From contig JAPZTW010000008.1 in assembly GCA_027533105.1 (NCBI GenBank), forward strand, positions 186,001 to 250,000: a stretch of 64,000 bases of DNA. The letters are read 5' to 3'. The translations under genes were made by a program, and so were the position numbers. This DNA is from Sphingomonadaceae bacterium. Lineage in GTDB: Bacteria > Pseudomonadota > Alphaproteobacteria > Sphingomonadales > Sphingomonadaceae. Shown here piece after piece: positions 47,554 through 54,570 of this stretch. Within the stretch, counting starts at the first letter, position 1. Every line of letters begins with the position of its first letter. The notes below the pieces were generated by a model, which worked only from the letters and a program-made list of their open reading frames with translations, had not been told where the DNA came from and did not search any database.

Positions 47554-48317
47554 TGGGTCGGCTGACCGGCAGGCGCTGCCTGATTACCGGGGCGGCGCAG
47601 GGGATCGGCAGGGCGATTGCCGAACGGTTTTCTGCCGAAGGAGCACGGCTGCTGCTGGCCGATATCGACGGCCGGAAGGTTGCGGAAGTCGCAGAGTCGC
47701 TGGGCCAGCAGGCCTGCGAAGCCGATGTTTCGCACAAGGCCCAGGTCGAGGCGATGATCGCCGCGGCCGTGGCCCAGCTGGGCGGGCTGGACGTCCTGGT
47801 CAACAACGCCGGGATCACCCATGCCGCCAGCCTGGATGAGCTGACCGAGGACGATTTTGACCGGGTTTTCGCGACCAATCTCAAGTCCGCGTTGTGGGGG
47901 GCCCAGGCCGCGGCGCGGGTGATGGCACCGGGCAGCGCCATCATCAACATGAGCAGTGTCAACGCGGTGCTCGCGATCCCCAACCAGATCCCCTACGTTG
48001 TATCCAAAGGTGCACTAAAACAGCTGACCAATGTAACCGCGTTGGCACTTGCCGCAAAAGGCATCCGCGTCAACGCGATCGGACCCGGTTCGATCGAGAC
48101 CGAGATGCTGGCCGGCATCCTTGCCGAGGACGATGCCGCGCGCGATCGGATCCTCAGCCGCACCCCCTTGGGTCGTTGCGGCACGCCCGAGGAGGTCGCC
48201 GCCGTCGCGCTGTTCCTGGCCAGCGAGGACAGCAGCTATGTCACCGGCCAGACGATCTATCCCGACGGGGGCCGACTTGGGTTGAACTATACGGTGCCGG
48301 TCAACCGGCCGGCGTGA
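47553..48317 (+). CDS. Short-chain dehydrogenase/reductase, candidate 3-ketosphinganine reductase
   Basis: A 254-residue classical SDR. The cofactor motif is LITGAAQGIGRAIAE, with Asp37 after strand 2 (LLLADID) pointing to NAD(H). The catalytic triad is Ser134/Ser135 (NMSSVNAV), Tyr148 and Lys152 (YVVSKGAL); NNAG is present. Its start overlaps the spt stop by one base, so the two are translated together. The obvious reaction is reduction of 3-ketodihydrosphingosine, but sequence alone also fits a sugar or alcohol dehydrogenase (C-terminus GGRLGLNYTVPV). Confidence 0.9.
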   Translation: MGRLTGRRCLITGAAQGIGRAIAERFSAEGARLLLADIDGRKVAEVAESLGQQACEADVSHKAQVEAMIAAAVAQLGGLDVLVNNAGITHAASLDELTEDDFDRVFATNLKSALWGAQAAARVMAPGSAIINMSSVNAVLAIPNQIPYVVSKGALKQLTNVTALALAAKGIRVNAIGPGSIETEMLAGILAEDDAARDRILSRTPLGRCGTPEEVAAVALFLASEDSSYVTGQTIYPDGGRLGLNYTVPVNRPA

Positions 48318-49866
48318 TCACCAGCCGGGGCCGCCCGGTCGCCAGCCGATCAAGCGCCAGCCGCCAGGTGCCGGGTGCAGCGGTTTCGAACACCACATTG
48401 CCGCCGCCGGGATCGAGCTTCAGCGTCCCGCCGTTGGCCTTCAGCCCGGCACCGGCACCTTGCCCCAGCGCCAGATAATCCCAGTCGGCGGTGGCCAGCT
48501 TGAACTCATGGCGACCGGCGGGCAGCGTGACTTCAGCTGCATAGCCCGCCCCTTCGCGGCGCAGCGGCGTGGCCGTGCCCCAGTCGTTCATCGAACCGCG
48601 CAGGTAGAGCACGGTATCGGCCGGCAGGCTGGCCAGCGCGCGCGACTGGTATGCCGCCCAGCCATAGCGGTTGGCGGCAGCACGGATGATCTCGTCCGCC
48701 AGGTCGAACCCGCGGAAATCATTGGCCATGACCACGATCCCGTCCCCGCTTTCGGGGTGGATGAAGGCGCGGGTGAACATGCCCCAGCGGGTGCCGTCAT
48801 GACCAAAGCTGAAGGCCGTACCGCTGCCCTTGAGCTTCAGCCCCAGCCCCCAGTCGGCCGCTTGGACTTTCGCCATCTCGCGCGCGGCAGCTTGCGGCAG
48901 CAGCGTCGTATCGCTGCCGGTCCAGGCCCCGCGCAGGGCGATCAGCAGCCGCGCCAGATCGCCCGGTGTCGACCACAGCCCGCCCGCCCCCAGTTCGGCG
49001 ACGTTGTAGAACCGGTCGGCAAAGGGCTGGCCCAGGTGATGCCCGGCGGCGGTCGCAACCAGCAGCGGCGCGGCGGGCGGCTGGCCGAAGGTCGAGCGGG
49101 TCATCCCCGCCGGGCCCAGCACCTGCTTGTCGGCCAGCGCGGCAAAGCCTTCGCCATACATGTCTTCCAGCGCAGCCTGGACGACGAGGTAGCCGCCGTT
49201 CGAATAGTCCCAGGCCCCGCCGGGCTTGCCGGTAACCCGCACCGGCTGGCCCTTTACCCCCTTGCCGGTCAGAATGGCCTGGAGCGTGGGCAGCGGCGTG
49301 CCCGGCGCATAGCCGGTCGAATCCGGGCTGGAGACCCCGGCGGTGTGCGAGAGCAATTGGCGCAGCGTCACCCGGTCCTTCGGATAGGCCTTGTTCATCG
49401 GCAATTGCCAGCGCGCCAGCGCCCAGTTGATATCGGCATCGAGCGGGTGCCTGCCCGCCTGGACCGCCTGCATGGCGAGCGTCGCGGTCACCACCTTGCT
49501 GACCGATCCGGCCTGAAACAGGGTATCGGCGGTCACCGGGGCGCAGGTCGCCATGTCGGCAGTGCCCCAGCCGCGCGCCAGCACCACGCGTCCGCCCCGG
49601 ATCAGCGCCACGCTGACCCCCGGCACTTGCAGCGCCTGCATCCGCTTGGCCAAGGCCTGTGGCTTCACCTCGCTGCCGGTCCAGGCCGGCACGAGGCCCC
49701 GCGCCAGCGCCTTGGCCTCGGCATCCATTGCCCCGCCGACGGTATCCTTGGGCGCCTTGCAGGCCTTGGCCGCGGCGAGCGGCGGCAGGCCTTCGGGCAG
49801 GGTTTGGGCCTGCGCGGGCGCCGCGAACAGGGCCGAGGCAAGAGCCAGTGTCGCAAACCGGATCAT
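48301..49866 (-). CDS. Serine hydrolase (class C beta-lactamase fold) with a C-terminal glucan-binding-like domain
   Basis: A 521-residue exported protein. A signal peptide ends near PAQAQ (residue 21). The hydrolase domain has the SxxK nucleophile motif FQAGSVSK (Ser121, Lys124) and the YSN tyrosine in AWDYSNGGYLV. From about residue 410 on there is a short beta-rich domain, LYLRGSMNDWGTATPLRREG...LPAGRHEFKLATADWDYL, resembling isoamylase-type CBM48. It overlaps the convergent SDR gene by 17 bases and leads towards the SDR strand. Likely an envelope esterase or peptidase; the substrate is unknown. Confidence 0.85.
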   Translation of the reverse strand: MIRFATLALASALFAAPAQAQTLPEGLPPLAAAKACKAPKDTVGGAMDAEAKALARGLVPAWTGSEVKPQALAKRMQALQVPGVSVALIRGGRVVLARGWGTADMATCAPVTADTLFQAGSVSKVVTATLAMQAVQAGRHPLDADINWALARWQLPMNKAYPKDRVTLRQLLSHTAGVSSPDSTGYAPGTPLPTLQAILTGKGVKGQPVRVTGKPGGAWDYSNGGYLVVQAALEDMYGEGFAALADKQVLGPAGMTRSTFGQPPAAPLLVATAAGHHLGQPFADRFYNVAELGAGGLWSTPGDLARLLIALRGAWTGSDTTLLPQAAAREMAKVQAADWGLGLKLKGSGTAFSFGHDGTRWGMFTRAFIHPESGDGIVVMANDFRGFDLADEIIRAAANRYGWAAYQSRALASLPADTVLYLRGSMNDWGTATPLRREGAGYAAEVTLPAGRHEFKLATADWDYLALGQGAGAGLKANGGTLKLDPGGGNVVFETAAPGTWRLALDRLATGRPRLVITPAG

Positions 49867-50483
49867 CGCTGCTGCTTCTCCTTGGCGCGCTGGAAGGCGG
49901 GCCGCTGGCTGAGGCGATCGAGATAGGCGCGCCCCGCTTCGGGCACCTGCTCTTCCAGCCCGATCGACATGGCCAGCATCACCGCATAGCCGACCGAGAC
50001 ATCGGCCATGGTGAACCGCCCGGCGCAGGCGAATTCGGGTCCCATCAGCTTCAGCGCATTGTGCAGCCGGGCGCCGAACCACTGGGCATAGTCCGCCGCT
50101 GCTTCGGGGCAGCGGCCCGGCTCCAGCCGGGTATAGCGCAGGTGGATCGTCTGCGGGAAAGTCAGCGTTGCCTCACCCATCACGAGGAAGTTCATGTATG
50201 CAGGATAGTCCGGCTCATCCGGGGCCAGCGCCAGCGGCGAAGGGCCGAAGCGGGTTGCCAGCACGTGCGGGATCGCGCTGCTTTCGGTCATCAGCTGGCC
50301 GTCGATCAGGCAGGCCGGGACCGTGCCCAGCGGATTGACATCGCGGTACCCGTCAAACCGGGCGCGCGGCGGGAAGGGCATCAGGGTCAGCGCATAAGGC
50401 AGGCCCAGTTCCTCCAGCGTCCACAGCGCGCGGAACGAGCGGGCATCGGCGCAATGGTAAAGGTGGATCTGCGGCACGCTCAT
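49863..50483 (-). CDS. Glutathione S-transferase
   Basis: A 206-residue GST. The N-terminal thioredoxin-like domain has IHLYHCADARSFRALWTLEELGLPY (active-site region with Ser) and NPLGTVPACLIDGQLMTESSAI, where the cis-Pro and Glu-Ser bind glutathione. The C-terminal helical domain shows FTMADVSVGYAVMLA, the Asp-box. Its stop overlaps the serine hydrolase start and its start the DedA stop, both by four bases (ATGA), forming a three-gene unit. Confidence 0.93.
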   Translation of the reverse strand: MSVPQIHLYHCADARSFRALWTLEELGLPYALTLMPFPPRARFDGYRDVNPLGTVPACLIDGQLMTESSAIPHVLATRFGPSPLALAPDEPDYPAYMNFLVMGEATLTFPQTIHLRYTRLEPGRCPEAAADYAQWFGARLHNALKLMGPEFACAGRFTMADVSVGYAVMLAMSIGLEEQVPEAGRAYLDRLSQRPAFQRAKEKQQR

Positions 50484-51115
50484 CCCTGCATCACTCCCAC
50501 GGCGGCGCATTTCGCGCTCGATTCCTTCGCATCGCCGCCAAGGTAGGCGACTGCGATGAAACCGCCAACCACCACCACCACGAAAGCGGCGGTGGCCAGG
50601 CCCAGGTACTTGTCGATGAAAGCCTTGATCGGCGCACCGAACAGGCGAAACAGCACCCCCACGAACAGGAAGCTGATCGAGCGAGAGACGATGCTGGCCA
50701 GGATGAACGGCACCAGCGGCATGGCGATGAACCCGGCGGTGATCGTCAGCAGCTTGAACGGGATCGGGGTTGCCCCCTTGATCATGATGATCTCTGCCCC
50801 GAATTCGCGCAGGTAACAGGCCGCCTTGGGAAAGCTTTCCGACAGGCCGAGCAGGGCGAGCAGCTGGGTGCCAAGCGTATCGTAAAGCGCATAGCCAATC
50901 GCATAGCCCAGCAGGCCGCCCGCGACCGAGGCGAAGGTGGCGATCAGGGCAAAGCGCACCGCCTTCTTCGGTTCGGCCAGGCACATCAGCCCCAGCAGCG
51001 GATGCGGCGGGATCGGAAAGAAGCTGGCCTCGACAAAGGCGAAGGCCGCCAGCCACCATTCGGCATGGCGATGCGCCGCCTTGGCCATGGTCCAGTCATA
51101 CAGGCTGCGCAGCAT
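50480..51115 (-). CDS. DedA/VTT family membrane protein
   Basis: A 211-residue polytopic protein of the DedA family (VTT domain), with WLAAFAFVEASFFPIPPHPLLGLMCLAEPKKAVRFALIATFASVAGGLLGYAIGY and the REFGAEIIMIKGATPIPFKLLTITAGF motif. DedA proteins recycle lipid carriers or flip lipids and maintain the proton motive force. The start at 51115 gives MLRSLYDWTMAK. The region upstream contains the GTA-like promoter. Confidence 0.92.
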   Translation of the reverse strand: MLRSLYDWTMAKAAHRHAEWWLAAFAFVEASFFPIPPHPLLGLMCLAEPKKAVRFALIATFASVAGGLLGYAIGYALYDTLGTQLLALLGLSESFPKAACYLREFGAEIIMIKGATPIPFKLLTITAGFIAMPLVPFILASIVSRSISFLFVGVLFRLFGAPIKAFIDKYLGLATAAFVVVVVGGFIAVAYLGGDAKESSAKCAAVGVMQG

Positions 51116-51183
51116 CGCGATACTCCCCCGTTCCCGCCGCTTGCTTAGAAGCGCGCGCGGCGGGCGGCAAGCGGGACTGCTCG

Positions 51184-51200
51184 ATAACCACATTGGTTAT
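51184..51200. promoter_or_regulatory. ATAACCA-CAT-TGGTTAT inverted repeat
   Basis: A perfect seven-base inverted repeat with a three-base spacer, six bases upstream of a strong -35 hexamer, 69 bases from the DedA start. It is a good candidate operator or activator site for the GTA remnant promoter. Confidence 0.6.
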
Positions 51201-51206
51201 TTGTGC

Positions 51207-51235
51207 TTGACATTGTCACGCTCATTCGGTACATA
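51207..51235 (+). promoter_or_regulatory. Strong sigma-70-type promoter for the GTA-like gene
   Basis: TTGACA at 51207-51212, 17-base spacer, TACATA at 51230-51235: a nearly ideal housekeeping promoter, 72 bases before the terminase-small-like start. It lies right beside the ATAACCA/TGGTTAT inverted repeat. Confidence 0.6.
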
Positions 51236-51307
51236 AGTGGAACATCGCGATAGACCGATTCGGATCGGCCCGCCGCCTCCCCACCCCCTTTCAGCAGGAG
51301 CATGCCC

Positions 51308-51865
51308 ATGACCACGGCCCCACCGGGACCGCACCAATCCGCGCGTGCCCGCAAGACCAAGGCCCTGAAGCCGAAACCGAAAGTCCGCCTGCCCGGCCGG
51401 GTGCGCGAAGCGGGTGACAATCCCGGCACCGGCCACTGGCGGACCTATTTCCTGGAGCACCTGATCGAAACCTCGAACATCACCGCCTCGGCCCATTTTG
51501 CCAAAACCGTGCCCAGCCGGGCCTATCGCACCCGCAAGCAGGACCCGGCCTTTGCCGCCGCCTGGGATGCGGCCCTGGCCGAGGGCTATCGCAACCTCGA
51601 AATGGACCTCTTGGCCTATCTCCGCAGCCCCAGCCCGGACCGCAAGATGGACGTGGCCAGCGCGATCCGCCTGTTGACCCTGCACCGCCAGGCCGTGGCC
51701 CGGAGCCGCGCCGAGGAGGACGAGCAGAGCGAGCAGGACGTGCTCGATTCGATCGACGCGATGATCGACGAGATGCGCCAGCGCGCCGCCGCCAATGCGG
51801 CGCAGACCGCCGGAGAGGACGCCGAACAGAACGTCGAACAGGACAGGCCGGATGAGCAAGCGTAG
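51308..51865 (+). CDS. GTA/phage terminase small-subunit-like protein
   Basis: A 185-residue protein with a basic N-terminus, then a helix-turn-helix core WRTYFLEHLIETSNITASAHFAKTVPSRAYRTRKQDPAFAAAWDAALAEGY, which is the pattern of the first gene of RcGTA-like clusters (DNA-packaging small subunit). The C-terminus is a long acidic/Gln-rich helix. ATG at 51308 is preferred because AGGAG then has normal spacing; ATG six bases upstream is too close. It overlaps the terminase fragment by 14 bases. It looks intact. Confidence 0.8.
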   Translation: MTTAPPGPHQSARARKTKALKPKPKVRLPGRVREAGDNPGTGHWRTYFLEHLIETSNITASAHFAKTVPSRAYRTRKQDPAFAAAWDAALAEGYRNLEMDLLAYLRSPSPDRKMDVASAIRLLTLHRQAVARSRAEEDEQSEQDVLDSIDAMIDEMRQRAAANAAQTAGEDAEQNVEQDRPDEQA

Positions 51866-52312
51866 CGACAGCCGCGCCGCCTGCCTGCTGAAGCTGAAGC
51901 GGCCCGAGTGCCGCGCCCTGCTGGCGCAGATGAGCGAACGGCAACAACATTTGCTCCGCCACTACTGGGGGCTCTGGGCGCATGACGGCCAGCTACCGCC
52001 TGCGGGTGACTGGCTGGCCTGGCTGATCCTGGCCGGGCGCGGTTTTGGCAAGACCCGGGCCGGAGCCGAATGGGTCCGCGCGATTGCCGAGGCCGATGGT
52101 TCGGCCCGGATCGCGCTGGTTGGCGCATCGCTGCGCGAGGCGCGCCGCGTGATGGTGGAGGGCGACAGCGGCCTGCTGGCTATCGCCCCGCGCGGCAAGC
52201 GGCCCCGGTTCGAACCTTCGAAGCGGCTGCTGCGCTGGCCCAGCGGCGCCCAGGCCATGCTCTATTCCGCCGGTGAGCCGGAATCGCTGCGCGGGCCGCA
52301 GCACAGCCATGC
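51852..52312 (+). pseudogene. GTA terminase large subunit, N-terminal fragment
   Basis: About 153 codons of the GTA large terminase remain: LLRHYWGLWAHDGQLPPAGDWLAWLILAGRGFGKTRAGAEWVR has the Walker A (AGRGFGKT) of the packaging ATPase. Homology runs through GEPESLRGPQHSHA, where the Trp and following ATPase core expected in the family stop abruptly. After about 52306 the same reading frame continues as unrelated out-of-frame sequence. A normal subunit is about 420-450 residues, so roughly two thirds, including the nuclease domain, is missing. Confidence 0.85.
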
Positions 52313-52713
52313 TCGCCGGTCAGGCCCAGCGCGAACTGTTCGTCAACGAATGCCTCGCCCGGATCGACGGCCTGCTTCATGCCGCGATCGAAGGCGTGGC
52401 CAATGCGCCACCCGCCGAACCCGGCGAGGGCCAATGCTGGCTGGTCGGGACAAGCCCGACCGGCGTGTGGACCGGCCAGGGCGGGCGGCTCGCGCTCTAT
52501 CAATCGGGTCAGTGGCTGTTCCAGCCCGCGCGCGACGGGATGCGCCTGCTGGACCGTTCGAACGGGGTGGAACGCCGCTTTGCCGGCGAATGGCGCATGG
52601 CCAGCCGCCCGGCCCTGCCCAGCGGCGGGACGACTGTCGATACCGAGGCGCGCAGTGCCCTGTCGGCGCTGATCGATTCACTCGGCCAGGCCGGAATCCT
52701 GCCAGCAACATGA
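52309..52713 (+). pseudogene. DUF2793-type GTA tail protein, C-terminal fragment
   Basis: From MLAGQAQRELFVNECLARIDGLL on, the sequence is a DUF2793-like protein, usually the last gene of sphingomonad GTA clusters: GQCWLVGTSPTGVWTGQGGRLALYQSGQWLFQP and TEARSALSALIDSLGQAGILPAT. Its N-terminus (about 15 residues) is missing and it is fused in place directly after the terminase fragment, one frame over. All structural genes that should lie between are absent. A short 134-residue product could still be made from ATG at 52309. Confidence 0.8.
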
Positions 52714-52870
52714 ACCGGTACGACGAAGTGATGCATTTTCGCGAGGAGAGGCGGATGAATCGCGACATTATTGCAACAGGTGAGCGGTTTGTCGGCTTGC
52801 GCAGCCTTTTCGATACAGTTAGACAGTCGCGAACTCGGTGGTTCAATCCTGTACAAAGGGGAAAACGATA

Positions 52871-53947
52871 ATGCGCAAACTGGTCATTGGGATGGCGCTG
52901 GCCTCTTCGGCCCTAGCGACGCCGGCCCTGGCTCGTGACGATTCCTGGTACGTTGAGGCTGATGCCGGTGCCATGATCGTCGAAGACATCAAGAACCTCA
53001 CTGGCGTGGGCGGCATCGGGTCGATGGACCTGAAGACCGGCTATGACTTTGGCGGGATCGTTGGTTATGACTTCGGCGGTTTCCGTCTCGAAGCCGAAGC
53101 CAGCTATCGCAGCGCGAAGAACAAGGCGTTCTCGACCAACACCGTGCTGTACCCGGATGCCCAGATCACCGGTGGTGCCAGCGCGCTCAGCTTCATGCTG
53201 AACGGCCTGCTCGATTTCGGCCCCGATGATGGCCTTCAGGGCTTTCTCGGTGCCGGTGTGGGCGTCGGCCGTGCCAAGACCGAACTGGCTTCGCCGTCGG
53301 TTGCCCTGAACCTCAACGATTCGGACACCGGTATCGCCTGGCAGGCGCTGGCTGGCGTTCGCACCCCGATCAGCGACAACGTCGATCTGGGTCTGAAGTA
53401 TCGTTTCTACAACCAGGGCGGCAATGACCTGGTCAACAACGCTGGCACCAAGGTGCGCACCCGTTTCCGGTCGCACTCGCTGATGCTGACGCTGGGCTAC
53501 AACTTCGGTGGCGCCGAGCCGGCTCCGCCGCCGCCGCCCCCGCCGCCGCCGCCGCCGCCCCCGCCGCCCCCGCCTCCGCCGCCGCCGGCTCCGGTGTGCA
53601 ACAAGGGCCCGTACATTGTGTTCTTCGACTGGGATAAGTCGGACATCACTCCGGAAGCGGCGTCGATCCTCGACAGCGCGGTCACGGCTTACGCCAACTG
53701 CAACAACGTGCCGATCATGCTGGCCGGTTATGCCGACCGCTCGGGTACGCCGAAGTACAACCAGGGTCTGTCGGAGCGTCGCAACGCTTCGGTCCGCGCC
53801 TACCTGACCTCGCGTGGTATCGCCGATGGCGCCATCACCAGCCAGGGCTTCGGTGAAAACAACCCGCGCGTGCCGACTGCCGACGGTGTCCGCGAACTCC
53901 AGAACCGCCGGGTGGAAATCACCTACGGTCCGGGTTCGGGCATGTAA
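52871..53947 (+). CDS. ompA: OmpA family outer membrane protein
   Basis: A 358-residue outer membrane protein. A signal peptide ends ALARDD (residue 22), followed by an eight-stranded beta-barrel (GYDFGGIVGYDFGGFRLEAEASYR and SLMLTLGYNFGG), then a run of 21 prolines (53525-53587) and a peptidoglycan-binding OmpA C-domain (FFDWDKSDITPEAASILDSAV, LAGYADRSGTPKYNQGLSERRNASVRAYL, GFGENNPRVPT). It links the outer membrane to peptidoglycan. ATG at 52871 follows GGGGAAAACGATA. A strong terminator follows. Confidence 0.97.
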   Translation: MRKLVIGMALASSALATPALARDDSWYVEADAGAMIVEDIKNLTGVGGIGSMDLKTGYDFGGIVGYDFGGFRLEAEASYRSAKNKAFSTNTVLYPDAQITGGASALSFMLNGLLDFGPDDGLQGFLGAGVGVGRAKTELASPSVALNLNDSDTGIAWQALAGVRTPISDNVDLGLKYRFYNQGGNDLVNNAGTKVRTRFRSHSLMLTLGYNFGGAEPAPPPPPPPPPPPPPPPPPPPPPAPVCNKGPYIVFFDWDKSDITPEAASILDSAVTAYANCNNVPIMLAGYADRSGTPKYNQGLSERRNASVRAYLTSRGIADGAITSQGFGENNPRVPTADGVRELQNRRVEITYGPGSGM

Positions 53948-53973
53948 GCAGCCGCAAGGCGCTGAAAAGATCG

Positions 53974-54001
53974 GGGGGTCGGAGCAATCCGGCCCCCTTT
54001 T
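53974..54001 (+). terminator. Rho-independent terminator after ompA
   Basis: Stem GGGGGTCGGA / TCCGGCCCCC (one G-U pair) with a GCAA loop, followed by TTTT, 26 bases after the ompA stop. Confidence 0.85.
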
Positions 54002-54033
54002 CTTATGAGTGGAGGGAATGCATGGAGAGAGAC

Positions 54034-54561
54034 ATGATCCGCACGGTTTCGCTTGCCCTGATCGCCCTCGGCCTGGCCGGATGTGCCACCGATGGGCAGC
54101 CCGCTCCCGCCGCCAACCTGGCTGCAGCCAGCCTCGCCGGTCCGGATGGCAAGGCCGTCGGCACGGCCGCGATCATGCGGCGCGGCGCGGACACGATGAT
54201 TACCGTGACCGTGACCGGGACGCCCGGTGCGGTTCATGGCATGCACCTCCATGCCATCGGCAAGTGCGAGGCACCCGCCTTCACCAGCGCCGGACCACAC
54301 CTCAATCCCGGCGGACACCAGCACGGCAAGGACAATCCGATGGGTGCGCACCTCGGCGATCTGCCGAACGTGACGATCGATGCCCGCGGGATTGGCAGCA
54401 TCACCGCCAGCCTCGGCCAGGATGGCGCGGCGATCGACGCGGCCCTGCACGATGCCGATGGCACGGCCATCGTGCTGCACGCCGCCGCCGACGATTACCG
54501 CACCGACCCCACCGGCAACAGCGGGGCGCGGATCGCTTGCGGGGTAATCAGGCGGATCTGA
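54034..54561 (+). CDS. sodC: Cu/Zn superoxide dismutase, lipoprotein
   Basis: A 175-residue Cu,Zn-SOD. A lipoprotein signal (LALIALGLAGC, Cys17 lipidated) anchors it in the periplasm. Copper ligands are in VHGMHLHAIGKC, zinc ligands in PHLNPGGHQHG and nearby, and the active-site loop is HAAADDYRTDPTGNSGARIACGV with the conserved Arg and Cys. ATG at 54034 gives a normal signal peptide; ATG at 54022 (MERDMIR) also has a good ribosome site. It converges with the MFS gene nine bases away. Confidence 0.95.
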   Translation: MIRTVSLALIALGLAGCATDGQPAPAANLAAASLAGPDGKAVGTAAIMRRGADTMITVTVTGTPGAVHGMHLHAIGKCEAPAFTSAGPHLNPGGHQHGKDNPMGAHLGDLPNVTIDARGIGSITASLGQDGAAIDAALHDADGTAIVLHAAADDYRTDPTGNSGARIACGVIRRI

Positions 54562-54570
54562 TCCGGGGGA

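Noticed and set aside
52835..52860. GGTTCAATCC looking like a tRNA T-loop before ompA
   Set aside because: No matching acceptor or anticodon stems around it; most likely part of the ompA leader.
52313..52871. Continuation of the terminase frame up to a TAA that overlaps the ompA ATG
   Set aside because: After the breakpoint the frame is out of register with the DUF2793 fragment and gives Arg/Pro-rich nonsense; the TAATG contact with ompA is most likely chance.
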